Positions 34,570-43,234 of a stretch of 64,000 nt of DNA are shown piece by piece. A program made the position numbers and the translations under genes. The notes under the pieces were generated by a model. That model saw only the letters and a list, made by a program, of their open reading frames with translations, was not told the DNA's origin and did not search any database. The stretch comes from HGM04593 sp045644465 (GTDB lineage Bacteria > Bacteroidota > Bacteroidia > Bacteroidales > Bacteroidaceae). The stretch covers positions 1-64,000 of the forward strand of contig JAZRGV010000062.1 of the NCBI GenBank assembly GCA_045644465.1, in the 5' to 3' direction. How positions within the stretch are numbered: position 1 is the stretch's first letter; every line of letters begins with the position of its first letter.

Positions 34570-35636
34570 TGGAATTTGATAAAATAGATATATTTGAGAG
34601 TGCTAAACGGCTAATCTTAATAGCCGGTCCTTGCAGTGCCGAAAGCGAAGAGCAGGTGATGGCAGTGGCTTCTCAACTTGTAAATAAAGGTGTAACCCTC
34701 TTCCGTGCAGGTGTGTGGAAACCACGTACACGCCCCGGATGTTTTGAGGGTGTGGGGCAGGAGGCTCTTCAATGGTTACAGAATGTAAAAAAGGAGTATG
34801 CACTGCCAGTCTCTACCGAGGTGGCTACTGCAGTTCATGTGGAGCAGGCTCTTGCAGCGGGAATCGATATGCTGTGGGTTGGCGCACGTACAACAGCCAA
34901 TCCTTTTGCAGTGCAGGAGATTGCCGATGCTCTGCGTGGCGTTGATGTGCCTGTGCTTGTGAAGAATCCTGTAAATCCGGATGTTGATTTGTGGATTGGT
35001 GCTTTTGAACGTCTATATAATGCCGGTGTCAAGCGTTTGGGTGCCATACATCGCGGTTTTTCGGCCTATGGCGAGAAGTTCTACCGCAATGCTCCGCAGT
35101 GGCAGTTGCCCATTGAGTTCCGTCGCCGTCTTGGCAATGTGCCAATGATATGCGATCCAAGCCATATTGGTGGCAAACGCGAACTGGTGATGTCGTTGTC
35201 GCAGCAGGCACTGGATCTTAATTTTGATGGTTTAATGATTGAGACACACTGCAATCCTGTATGTGCGTTGAGTGATGCGCGTCAACAAGTCACCCCCGAT
35301 GAACTTGTGCTTATTCTTGACAGACTGGTACGTCGTTCTGCCGACAGCTGCAATGCCGATTTTATGTCGTATCGTAACCGTCTTGACGAAATTGACGACA
35401 AACTTATGGAGTTGCTTGTCAAGCGAATGGCTATATCACGCGAGATTGGTGCTGTGAAACGCGAAAAGGGACTGACAGTGTTTCAACCGTTCCGATACAA
35501 TAAAACCATTGAACGTTATACAAAATATTGTTCAGACAGTAATATTGACATCGAGGCTGTAAAAAGCATTTTTGAAGCTGTGCATTCCGAAAGTGTCCGC
35601 CAACAGTTGCATGTGGTGAATGGTGATAATAAGTGA
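34569..35636 (+). CDS. Fused DAHP synthase / chorismate mutase
   Basis: 355 aa. The N-terminal ~265 residues are a type I-beta 3-deoxy-7-phosphoheptulonate synthase: LIAGPCSAESEEQV, FRAGVWKPRTRPG, WVGARTTANPF, KNPVNPDVDLW, ICDPSHIGGKR and MIETHCNP. The C-terminal ~85 residues are an AroQ-type chorismate mutase: YRNRLDEIDDKLMELLVKRM and IGAVKREKG. One protein thus starts the shikimate pathway and commits chorismate to Phe/Tyr; in such fusions the mutase often mediates feedback. Start overlaps the tatD stop (TAATG). Confidence 0.95.
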   Translation: MEFDKIDIFESAKRLILIAGPCSAESEEQVMAVASQLVNKGVTLFRAGVWKPRTRPGCFEGVGQEALQWLQNVKKEYALPVSTEVATAVHVEQALAAGIDMLWVGARTTANPFAVQEIADALRGVDVPVLVKNPVNPDVDLWIGAFERLYNAGVKRLGAIHRGFSAYGEKFYRNAPQWQLPIEFRRRLGNVPMICDPSHIGGKRELVMSLSQQALDLNFDGLMIETHCNPVCALSDARQQVTPDELVLILDRLVRRSADSCNADFMSYRNRLDEIDDKLMELLVKRMAISREIGAVKREKGLTVFQPFRYNKTIERYTKYCSDSNIDIEAVKSIFEAVHSESVRQQLHVVNGDNK

Positions 35637-35640
35637 TTCT

Positions 35641-36756
35641 ATGAGGCTGTTTCTTCAACTTCTTATTACTCTTTGTATCTTCTCTGTCATGGCGTGCAGT
35701 AATGTGAACGATTATAAGATTGAGGGAGAGTGTGTGGAGATGCGTCATTCGACATTGCTTGAGATTATCGATTGCGACGGCTATTCTGTTGTAAATATAA
35801 AGAATCCTTGGGGAAAAGGAGTGCTGAACCGCTATCTGCTTGTACATACCGATAGTATGCTTTCTCATGATATGCCTTCGGGAGTGCTGTTGCGTACTCC
35901 GCTCGAAAAAGTAGTCCTTTTTTCGGGTGTCCATGCACAACTATTTGAAGAGTTGGGTGTGCTTTCTGCAGTGTCGGGTGCGTGTGATAGCCGTTATATA
36001 TATTCTTCGGCTGTGCAGCAGAGGCTTGCCGATGGTTCTATACTCGATTGCGGAAGTTCAATGAATGTCAACAGCGAGATTGTAGCACAAGTAAATCCGG
36101 ACGCCATATTTGTTTTGCCTTATGAGAATGGCGGTTACGGCAAGCTCGAACGTTTCTCTTTCCCTTTGGTGGAGTGTGCCGACTACATGGAAACATCGCC
36201 TCTTGGATGTGCTGAATGGGTGCGTTTCTATGGTCGCTTGTTGGGATGTGCCGAAAAGAGCGATTCTATCTATAATGCTGTGTGCAAGGAGTATGAGACG
36301 CTGTGTGCAATGGTTGCCGATGTTGAGAAACGCCCAAAACTGATGTGTGAACTGAAAAGCAATTCGGCATGGTATATGCCCGGTGGCAAAAGCACGATGG
36401 GGCAGATGTATAAAGATGCAGGTGCCGACTATCTCTTTGCTGCTTATGAAACAGCTGGCTCAGTGCCTCTGTCGGTTGAAGTTGTGCTTGACAAAGCGTC
36501 CGAAGCCGATATTTGGCTTTTTAAATATAATTCTTCGGTTGACAAGATATATCATTCTTTGCTTGAAGAATATGATGGATATGCTCATTTCAAGCCGTTT
36601 AAGGAGAGGAATGTATATGCTTGTAACACTCATAAGAATAATCTATTTGAAGAGACAGCATTTCATCCCGAAAGGTTGTTGAAGGAGTTGGTGGCTTTGT
36701 TACACCCGTCGTTGCTTCCCGAATATAAAACTGTATATTATGAAAAGATGCGTTGA
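35641..36756 (+). CDS. ABC transporter substrate-binding lipoprotein (BtuF/FecB-like)
   Basis: 371 aa from the ATG at 35641, four bases after the previous stop. Lipobox VMAC (Cys near residue 20). Class III binding-protein layout: an N-lobe with VVLFSGVHAQLFEELGVLSAVSGAC, a long linking helix, and a C-lobe (PKLMCELKSNSAWYMPGGKSTMGQMYKDAGADYLF). Such proteins capture cobalamin, heme or ferric siderophores and deliver them to a FecCD permease, which follows with a 17-base overlap. The ligand is not certain; cobalamin or iron complex. Confidence 0.88.
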   Translation: MRLFLQLLITLCIFSVMACSNVNDYKIEGECVEMRHSTLLEIIDCDGYSVVNIKNPWGKGVLNRYLLVHTDSMLSHDMPSGVLLRTPLEKVVLFSGVHAQLFEELGVLSAVSGACDSRYIYSSAVQQRLADGSILDCGSSMNVNSEIVAQVNPDAIFVLPYENGGYGKLERFSFPLVECADYMETSPLGCAEWVRFYGRLLGCAEKSDSIYNAVCKEYETLCAMVADVEKRPKLMCELKSNSAWYMPGGKSTMGQMYKDAGADYLFAAYETAGSVPLSVEVVLDKASEADIWLFKYNSSVDKIYHSLLEEYDGYAHFKPFKERNVYACNTHKNNLFEETAFHPERLLKELVALLHPSLLPEYKTVYYEKMR

Positions 36757-37768
36757 TAAAAAGGGTTTGTTGTTCATCTTGTCGTTGATTATGGTTGTAC
36801 TTCTTTTTCTTGTAAACCTGTTCTATGGCTCGGTGGATATTCCGTCGAGGGATGTACTTGCAATACTCTTTGGCGGCGAGGCCGAGCGAGAGGCTTGGAG
36901 GCTTATTGTTCTTGAAACGCGTGTACCACAGGCTGTTACCGCGCTTTTGGCGGGTGCGGCAATATCTGTTGCCGGTCTTTTGTTGCAGACTCTTTTCAAT
37001 AATCCGCTTGCAGGCCCCGAGGTGCTTGGTATTAATAGTGGCGCTGGGCTTGGAGTAGCAGTTGTGATGCTGCTGATGCAGGGGGTGTTTGCTGTTGGTG
37101 GTATGAATGTAGTCGGTTATCTGGCACTCTTTGGTGGTGCTTTCGCAGGTGCTGCTGTTATAATGGCTATAATACTCTTTTTGTCATCAGTCCTGAAAAA
37201 CAAGGTCTTTCTGCTTGTTGTAGGTGTTGCAGTGGGTTATCTTGCGTCATCGCTGGTATCGGTACTAAACTATTTTGCAACATCCGAGGGTGTGCATTCA
37301 TATCTTGTTTGGGGAATGGGTAGCTTTGGTGCTGTTTCGGCCGAACAGTTGTCTGTATATGCAGCGTTGATACTTTTGCTGCTTGTATTGTCGTTGTTTA
37401 TGATGAAGCCTTTAAACGCATTGCTGCTTGGTGATGTCTATGCACATAATCTTGGAGTGAACGTAAAGGCAGTGCGCGCAATTCTGCTTGCCATTACAGG
37501 TATGCTCACTGCTGTGGTTACGGCATTCTGTGGCCCAATATCCTTTTTGGGGCTTGCTGTTCCTCATATAGCAAGGATGTATCTGAAGACAAATAATCAC
37601 AAGCAATTGTTGCCGGGAACATTGCTTATTGGATCGTTGACGGCACTTGTATGCAATGTTGTTTGTCAGTTGCCGGGAGAGAGCGGATTACTTCCTTTGG
37701 GTGCGATAACACCGCTTATTGGCGCGCCTGTTATTATATATGTCGTTCTAAAGAATAAAAATCTCTAA
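36740..37768 (+). CDS. FecCD/BtuC-family ABC permease
   Basis: 342 aa with about ten membrane helices. Family blocks: LETRVPQAVTALLAGAAISVAGLLLQTLFNNPLAGPEVLGINSGAGLG, and the ATPase-coupling region with GPISFLGLAVPHIARM near residues 257-272 (quoted as separate pieces). Imports iron complexes or cobalamin. The usual ATPase gene does not follow; the next gene is ilvD behind its own promoter, so an ATPase must be supplied from elsewhere. Confidence 0.93.
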   Translation: MKRCVDKKGLLFILSLIMVVLLFLVNLFYGSVDIPSRDVLAILFGGEAEREAWRLIVLETRVPQAVTALLAGAAISVAGLLLQTLFNNPLAGPEVLGINSGAGLGVAVVMLLMQGVFAVGGMNVVGYLALFGGAFAGAAVIMAIILFLSSVLKNKVFLLVVGVAVGYLASSLVSVLNYFATSEGVHSYLVWGMGSFGAVSAEQLSVYAALILLLLVLSLFMMKPLNALLLGDVYAHNLGVNVKAVRAILLAITGMLTAVVTAFCGPISFLGLAVPHIARMYLKTNNHKQLLPGTLLIGSLTALVCNVVCQLPGESGLLPLGAITPLIGAPVIIYVVLKNKNL

Positions 37769-37807
37769 AGATTTGACACAGAATAGGCTTTTTACCTGTC
37801 TATTTTC

Positions 37808-37838
37808 TTGTATAAACTGAAAAAAGAGATTATTTTTG
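37808..37838 (+). promoter_or_regulatory. Promoter of the ilvDBNC operon
   Basis: TTG (37808-37810), 20-bp spacer, TATTTTTG (37831-37838): exact consensus. The start of transcription would be near 37845, leaving a leader of about 135 bases before ilvD. Confidence 0.8.
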
Positions 37839-37847
37839 CAATCCTAA

Positions 37848-37877
37848 ATGGAGAAAACGATAATATTTGTATTTTAA
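37848..37877 (+). CDS. Possible leader peptide MEKTIIFVF in the ilv leader
   Basis: A 9-codon frame containing Ile-Ile and Val codons (ATA ATA ... GTA), the amino acids made by the operon. It begins almost at the predicted transcript start, so it would be translated with no or almost no leader. Could be chance. Confidence 0.25.
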   Translation: MEKTIIFVF

Positions 37878-37899
37878 AGTCCAGCTCTGTATGTGATGA

Positions 37900-37983
37900 A
37901 TGATTTTTGCGGGTTGGCAATACATCTATTTAAAAGCCTTTCTCACCACGAGAAGGGTTTCTTGTTTAAATAAAATATTATGA
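37900..37983 (+). CDS. Possible 27-aa uORF overlapping the ilvD start
   Basis: ATG at 37900 to TGA at 37981-37983; the stop overlaps the ilvD ATG (ATGA). The reading frame runs through the attenuator hairpin, so ribosomes here would unfold it. No strong ribosome-binding site. Might couple translation to ilvD or be chance. Confidence 0.3.
   Translation: MIFAGWQYIYLKAFLTTRRVSCLNKIL
37934..37967 (+). terminator. Leader attenuator hairpin before ilvD
   Basis: AAGCCTTTCTC (37934-37944) pairs with GAGAAGGGTTT (37950-37960), 11 bp including two G-U pairs, 5-nt loop, followed by TTTCTTGTTT. It sits between the promoter and ilvD and so would stop transcription before the operon; a conditional terminator is the natural reading. 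Confidence 0.6.
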
Positions 37984-39782
37984 AAATAAAACTAAGAAGC
38001 GCACAATCGACCGAGGGACGTCGTATGGCCGGTGCAAGAGCATTGTGGATTGCCAATGGTATGAAACGCGAAATGTTCGGTAAACCAATAATAGCAATAG
38101 CAAACTCTTTTACACAGCTTGTTCCCGGACACACTCATTTGCATGAGGCAGGACAGATAGTTAAGGCTGAGATAGAAAAGATGGGATGCTATGCCGCTGA
38201 ATTCAATACAATAGCTATTGATGACGGTATTGCAATGGGACACGACGGTATGTTGTACTCATTGCCTTCGCGCGATATCATTGCCGACAGCGTGGAATAT
38301 ATGTGCAATGCACACAAGGTAGATGCTCTTGTATGTATTTCGAACTGCGACAAGATTACTCCGGGTATGCTTATGGCTGCAATGCGATTGAACATCCCCA
38401 CAGTTTTTGTTTCGGGTGGTCCAATGGAAAAGGGTACTTGGAAAAACGAGAATCTGGACCTTGTAATAGCAATGGTCAAGGCTGCCGATACAACTGTGAG
38501 CGATGAGGAGCTTACCGAAATAGAAAAACGATCATGTCCGGGTTGCGGTTCATGTTCTGGTATGTTCACAGCGAACTCAATGAATTCTTTGACTGAGGCT
38601 ATAGGTCTCTCTCTGCCCGGTAATGGAACAGTTCTTGCTACACACGAGAACCGTATTCAGTTGCTGAAGGATGCGGCAAAGCACATTGTGGAGAATGCTA
38701 TGAAATATTATGGCGAGGGCGACGAGAGTGTTCTGCCACGCAGCATTGCCACACGTGCGGCATTTATGAATGCAATGACATTGGATATCGCTATGGGTGG
38801 TTCAACAAATACAATTCTTCACCTGTTGGCTGTAGCTCAGGAGGCTGGCGTTGACTTCAAGATGGAAGATATCGACGCGCTAAGCCGTAGAGTACCTTGT
38901 CTTTGCAAGTTGGCTCCCAATGGTCCTAAATATAGTGTTCAGGATTGTGGACGTGCCGGTGGTATCCTTGGCATCCTTGGCGAATTGGCAAAGGGTGGCC
39001 TGCTCGATACAACAGTAAAACGTGTTACCGGTGCTACACTTGCCGAGGATATTGCAAAATATAGCATAACAGGTGAGGCTGTTGAGGCCGAGGCGAAGCG
39101 TGTATATGGTACTGCTCCGGCAAATGTGTTCAGTAATGTGATGGGTTCACAGAACTGCCAGTACGAGACACTTGACGACGACCGCGAGAACGGTTGCATT
39201 CGCTCACTTGAGAATGCCTATACAAAGGATGGTGGTCTGGCAATTTTGTTCGGAAACATAGCAAAGGACGGATGTGTAGTAAAGACTGCCGGTGTTGACG
39301 AGAGCATCTGGAAGTTCAGCGGAAAGGCAAAAGTGTTCGACTCGCAGGAAGCTGCTGTTGAAGGTATCCTTGGTGGTGCTGTACAGGCCGGTGATGTTGT
39401 TGTTATCATATACGAAGGTCCAAAGGGTGGTCCGGGTATGCAGGAGATGCTTTATCCCACATCATACATTAAGTCGCGTCATTTGGGCAAAGAGTGTGCC
39501 TTAATCACTGACGGACGATTCAGTGGCGGCACATCGGGTTTGAGTATAGGACATATATCTCCCGAAGCAGCCGCAGGTGGTAATATTGGAAAGTTGCGTG
39601 ACGGCGATATTATTGATATCGATATCCCGGCACGTTCAATCAATGTAAGACTCACTGATGAGGAACTCGCAGCTCGCGAGATGTTCCCAATGACACGTGA
39701 CCGCGTTATTTCAAAGAGCCTCAAGGCGTATGCCAATATGGTTAGTTCAGCCGATAAGGGAGGCGTAAGAATTATTGATTGA
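37980..39782 (+). CDS. ilvD: Dihydroxy-acid dehydratase
   Basis: 600 aa. Dehydrates 2,3-dihydroxy-3-methylvalerate/isovalerate to the keto acids for Ile and Val. [Fe-S] cysteines in VCISNCDKITPGM (about 122-126) and CPGCGSCSGMFTANSMN (about 186-197). Further motifs: LRSAQSTEGRRMAGARALW, GGSTNTILHLLA, and ITDGRFSGGTSGLSIGH near the C-terminus. First gene of the operon; ends 4 bases before ilvB. Confidence 0.97.
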   Translation: MKIKLRSAQSTEGRRMAGARALWIANGMKREMFGKPIIAIANSFTQLVPGHTHLHEAGQIVKAEIEKMGCYAAEFNTIAIDDGIAMGHDGMLYSLPSRDIIADSVEYMCNAHKVDALVCISNCDKITPGMLMAAMRLNIPTVFVSGGPMEKGTWKNENLDLVIAMVKAADTTVSDEELTEIEKRSCPGCGSCSGMFTANSMNSLTEAIGLSLPGNGTVLATHENRIQLLKDAAKHIVENAMKYYGEGDESVLPRSIATRAAFMNAMTLDIAMGGSTNTILHLLAVAQEAGVDFKMEDIDALSRRVPCLCKLAPNGPKYSVQDCGRAGGILGILGELAKGGLLDTTVKRVTGATLAEDIAKYSITGEAVEAEAKRVYGTAPANVFSNVMGSQNCQYETLDDDRENGCIRSLENAYTKDGGLAILFGNIAKDGCVVKTAGVDESIWKFSGKAKVFDSQEAAVEGILGGAVQAGDVVVIIYEGPKGGPGMQEMLYPTSYIKSRHLGKECALITDGRFSGGTSGLSIGHISPEAAAGGNIGKLRDGDIIDIDIPARSINVRLTDEELAAREMFPMTRDRVISKSLKAYANMVSSADKGGVRIID

Positions 39783-39786
39783 TTTT

Positions 39787-41481
39787 ATGAGTAAAGAGAT
39801 TATTTCAGGTGGAGAGGCGTTGATGCGCTCTCTTATAAATGAAGGTGTTGATACTGTCTTCGGTTATCCCGGTGGCTCTATCATGCCTGTTTTCGATGCC
39901 ATGTACGACCATCGTACCGACTTCCGTCAGGTACTTGTGCGTCACGAGCAGGGTGCAGTACATGCTGCACAGGGCTATGCGCGCAGTTCGGGTAAGGTTG
40001 GTGTTACAATCGTTACCAGTGGTCCGGGTGCAACAAATACATTGACTGGTATCAGTGATGCTATGCTCGATAGTACACCAGTTGTGGTTATTGCCGGTCA
40101 GGTGGGATGTGCTGTGCTTGGTACCGATGCCTTTCAGGAGATTGACTTTGTAGGTATTACACAGCCAATCACAAAATGGAGTTATCAGATACGCCGTCCC
40201 GAAGATGTGGCGTGGGCTGTAGCGCGTGCTTTCTATATAGCAAAAACAGGTCGTCCCGGTCCTGTAGTTCTTGACTTTACAAAGAACGCGCAGACAGCAA
40301 TGACCGAATTCGAGCCTGTGCAGGTCGATTCAGTGCGAAGCTATATCCCTTACCCAACTCCTTGCCGCAAGGCTGTTGAGGAGGCTGCCGCACTAATAAA
40401 CAAGGCAGAACGTCCTTTCATGATTGTTGGCCAGGGTATTGAACTGGGCGAGGCGCACGAGGAGTTGAAGGCTTTTGCCGAGAAGGCAAACATACCTATA
40501 GGAAAAACACTCCTTGGTCTTTCGGCATTCCCGAGCGACCATCCGTTGTGTACCGGTATGCTTGGTATGCATGGTAACTACGGACCAAACTACAATACCA
40601 ACCAATGCGACTTGCTTATTGCCGTGGGTATGCGTTTCAGCGACCGTGTTACAGGTAATGTGGCTACATACGCAAAACAGGCAAAGGTAGTACATATAGA
40701 TATCGACCATGCCGAGATAAACAAGAACGTAACTGTTGATGTTCCTATTGTAGGTGACTGCAAGGAGGTGCTTCCTATGCTTACAGAACTTGTTGAGGAA
40801 CGCGACCACAGCAAGTGGATTGAGAGCTTTGCCGAGTTGAATGCCATAGAGTATGAAAAGGTCGGTGCAAAGGCTTTGCACCCCGACGGTGGTCCATTGC
40901 TTATGGGTGAAGTTGCTCGTAAGGTCAGCGAAGCCTCAAACAACAGTGCAATATTGGTAACCGATGTTGGTCAGAACCAGATGATGTCATCGCGTTACTT
41001 CAAATATACACTCCCACGCAGTATTCTTACATCGGGTGGTCTTGGTACAATGGGATATGGTTTGCCAGCTGCCATAGGTGCAAAGATGGCTATGCCCGAG
41101 CGCACTGTATGTCTTTTTACAGGTGATGGCGGTTTCCAGATGAACATCCAGGAGCTTGGAACAATTATGGAGCAGGGTACAGGTGTTAAGATGATATTGC
41201 TGAACAACAACTATCTTGGCAATGTGCGTCAATGGCAGGAGCTATTCTTCGATCATCGCTACTCTTGGACTCCGATGCTCAACCCCGAATATTCGTTGAT
41301 TGCAAAGGGCTACGGAATACCTTCTCGTCTTGTGATAGAGCGCGAGGAGCTCGACGATGCCATACGCGAGATGCTTTCTACTCCTGGCCCTTACCTTCTT
41401 CATGTGGCTATAAAGGAAGAGGCGAACGTGATGCCTATGACACCTCCGGGAGCTACTGTAAGTGAAATGATTTTTGAATAA
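39787..41481 (+). CDS. ilvB: Acetolactate synthase, catalytic subunit
   Basis: 564 aa from the ATG at 39787; an upstream TTG overlaps ilvD and is less likely. ThDP enzyme that joins two pyruvates or pyruvate plus 2-oxobutyrate. GGEALMRSLINEGVDTVFGYPGG holds the glycine loop and catalytic Glu51-type residue (HEQGAVHAAQGYARSSG); the C-terminal ThDP motif is GDGGFQMNIQELGTIMEQ...NNNYLGNVRQWQ. FAD-region blocks lie between. Full family length. Confidence 0.97.
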   Translation: MSKEIISGGEALMRSLINEGVDTVFGYPGGSIMPVFDAMYDHRTDFRQVLVRHEQGAVHAAQGYARSSGKVGVTIVTSGPGATNTLTGISDAMLDSTPVVVIAGQVGCAVLGTDAFQEIDFVGITQPITKWSYQIRRPEDVAWAVARAFYIAKTGRPGPVVLDFTKNAQTAMTEFEPVQVDSVRSYIPYPTPCRKAVEEAAALINKAERPFMIVGQGIELGEAHEELKAFAEKANIPIGKTLLGLSAFPSDHPLCTGMLGMHGNYGPNYNTNQCDLLIAVGMRFSDRVTGNVATYAKQAKVVHIDIDHAEINKNVTVDVPIVGDCKEVLPMLTELVEERDHSKWIESFAELNAIEYEKVGAKALHPDGGPLLMGEVARKVSEASNNSAILVTDVGQNQMMSSRYFKYTLPRSILTSGGLGTMGYGLPAAIGAKMAMPERTVCLFTGDGGFQMNIQELGTIMEQGTGVKMILLNNNYLGNVRQWQELFFDHRYSWTPMLNPEYSLIAKGYGIPSRLVIEREELDDAIREMLSTPGPYLLHVAIKEEANVMPMTPPGATVSEMIFE

Positions 41482-41487
41482 GTTGCT

Positions 41488-42042
41488 ATGGAGAAAAAGT
41501 TATATACAATTATCATATATACCGAAAATATTGCCGGTATGTTGAATCAGGTTACTGCGGAGTTTACTCGCCGAATGATGAATATTGATACAATTACTGC
41601 ATCATCATCATCGGTAGAGGGTGTTCACCGTTATACAATATCTCTCTGGGGCGAAGAGGATTCCATTCAGAAGGTAACCAAACGAATTGAGAAGAAAGTC
41701 GATGTTCTCAAAGCCGACTATTATGTCGATAAGGAGATTTTCTTTCAGGAGGTAGCTCTCTACAAGCTATCGACACCTCAGATTATGGAGAACCCAAAAA
41801 TCTCTAAGCTCATTCGTCACAATGGTGTACATGTGATAGAGATGAATTCAAACTATACAGTTGTTGAAAAAACGGGCTCAACCGATGTTATCCTTGAGTT
41901 ATACAACGAGTTCGTGGCACAGCAGTGTATGTTGCAGTTCGTGAAGTCGGGACGCGTTGCCGTTCCTCGCGATTCTATCGAGAACCTTACAGAACTGCTG
42001 TTTAATGAAGACTATAAAAGAAAACCAACTAAAAATAATTAA
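41488..42042 (+). CDS. ilvN: Acetolactate synthase, small regulatory subunit
   Basis: 184 aa. N-terminal ACT domain: YTIIIYTENIAGMLNQVTAEFTRRMMNIDTITA, which binds Val/Ile for feedback control, then a C-terminal domain that activates IlvB (ALYKLSTPQIM, VIEMNSNYTVVEKTGSTDVILELY). Six bases after ilvB. Somewhat longer N-terminal spacing than E. coli IlvN, standard for the large-type IlvH group. Confidence 0.95.
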   Translation: MEKKLYTIIIYTENIAGMLNQVTAEFTRRMMNIDTITASSSSVEGVHRYTISLWGEEDSIQKVTKRIEKKVDVLKADYYVDKEIFFQEVALYKLSTPQIMENPKISKLIRHNGVHVIEMNSNYTVVEKTGSTDVILELYNEFVAQQCMLQFVKSGRVAVPRDSIENLTELLFNEDYKRKPTKNN

Positions 42043-42048
42043 GTAATT

Positions 42049-43092
42049 ATGGCAGAATTGAATTTTGGTGGAGTAATAGAAAAGGTTGTTACTTCACAGG
42101 AGTTTTCTCTTGAGAAAGCTCGTGAAATTATGAAAGATGAGGTTATTGCAGTTCTTGGCTATGGCGTTCAGGGTCCTGGTCAGGCATGCAACTTGCGCGA
42201 CAATGGTTTCAATGTAATCGTTGGTCAGCGCGAGGGTGCTACATACGACAAGGCTGTTAGCGACGGTTGGGTTCCAGGTGAGACTCTCTTCTCACTCGAA
42301 GAGGCAGCTAAGCGTGGTACAATCGTTTGTATGTTGCTTTCAGACGCAGCACAGATTGCAGTATGGCCTAAGGTTAAGGAGTTCCTCACACCTGGTAAGG
42401 CTCTCTATTTCTCACACGGTTTCGGTATTAACTGGAGCGACAGAACAGGTATTGTTCCTCCTGCTGATGTTGACGTAATAATGGTAGCTCCTAAGGGTTC
42501 AGGTACTTCATTGCGTACAATGTTCGTTGAGGGACGTGGCTTGAATGCTTCTTATGCTATCCATCAGGATGCTACAGGTAAGGCTCTCGACCGTGTATTG
42601 GCTTTCGGTATCGGTATCGGTTCAGGTTATATGTTCGAGACAACATTCGAGCGTGAGGCTGTTTCTGACCTCACAGGTGAGCGTGGTTCACTTATGGGTG
42701 CTGTACAGGGCCTGTTGCTTGCTCAGTATGAGGTTCTTCGCGAGAACGGACACACTCCATCAGAGGCATTTAACGAGACAGTAGAGGAACTTACACAGTC
42801 GCTTATGCCATTGTTCGCAGCTAAGGGTATGGACTGGATGTATGCAAACTGCTCAACAACAGCTCAGCGCGGTGCACTCGATTGGATGACTCCATTCCAC
42901 GATGCTATCAAGCCTGTTATGTACAAGTTGTACGAGTCTGTTAAGTGTGGTGAGGAGGCTCAGAGATCTATTGACTCTAACTCTCAGCCCGACTATCGCG
43001 AGAAGCTCAACGAGGAGTTGAAGGCTTTGCGCGAGAGCGAGATGTGGCAGGCTGGCGCGGTTGTACGTCAGTTGCGTCCCGAGAACAAGTAA
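42049..43092 (+). CDS. ilvC: Ketol-acid reductoisomerase
   Basis: 347 aa, class I (short) form. Reduces and isomerises acetolactate with NADPH. Rossmann motif VLGYGVQGPGQACNLRDNGFNVIVGQREG and catalytic-metal region: HGFGINWSD, MVAPKGSGTSLR and YMFETTFEREAVSDLTGERGSLMGAVQG. The codons are strongly biased to the common set, as for a well-expressed gene. Last gene before the terminator. Confidence 0.96.
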   Translation: MAELNFGGVIEKVVTSQEFSLEKAREIMKDEVIAVLGYGVQGPGQACNLRDNGFNVIVGQREGATYDKAVSDGWVPGETLFSLEEAAKRGTIVCMLLSDAAQIAVWPKVKEFLTPGKALYFSHGFGINWSDRTGIVPPADVDVIMVAPKGSGTSLRTMFVEGRGLNASYAIHQDATGKALDRVLAFGIGIGSGYMFETTFEREAVSDLTGERGSLMGAVQGLLLAQYEVLRENGHTPSEAFNETVEELTQSLMPLFAAKGMDWMYANCSTTAQRGALDWMTPFHDAIKPVMYKLYESVKCGEEAQRSIDSNSQPDYREKLNEELKALRESEMWQAGAVVRQLRPENK

Positions 43093-43135
43093 TATTTGCT
43101 TGACGGGGCAGTGAGAACTGTCAAAATTATTAAAT

Positions 43136-43177
43136 AGGGAAAATCCTTTACTATAGTAGGGTTTTTCCCTGTTTTTT
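43136..43177 (+). terminator. Intrinsic terminator of the ilv operon
   Basis: AGGGAAAATCC-type arm (43136-43147) pairs with the AGGG-TTTTTCCCT arm (43158-43170) with one bulge, followed by G and T6. Confidence 0.8.
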
Positions 43178-43234
43178 GCATTTCTTTGTTACTATCTTCG
43201 TAGCGTAAAAATATGCAGATAAATTAAATTAGAT

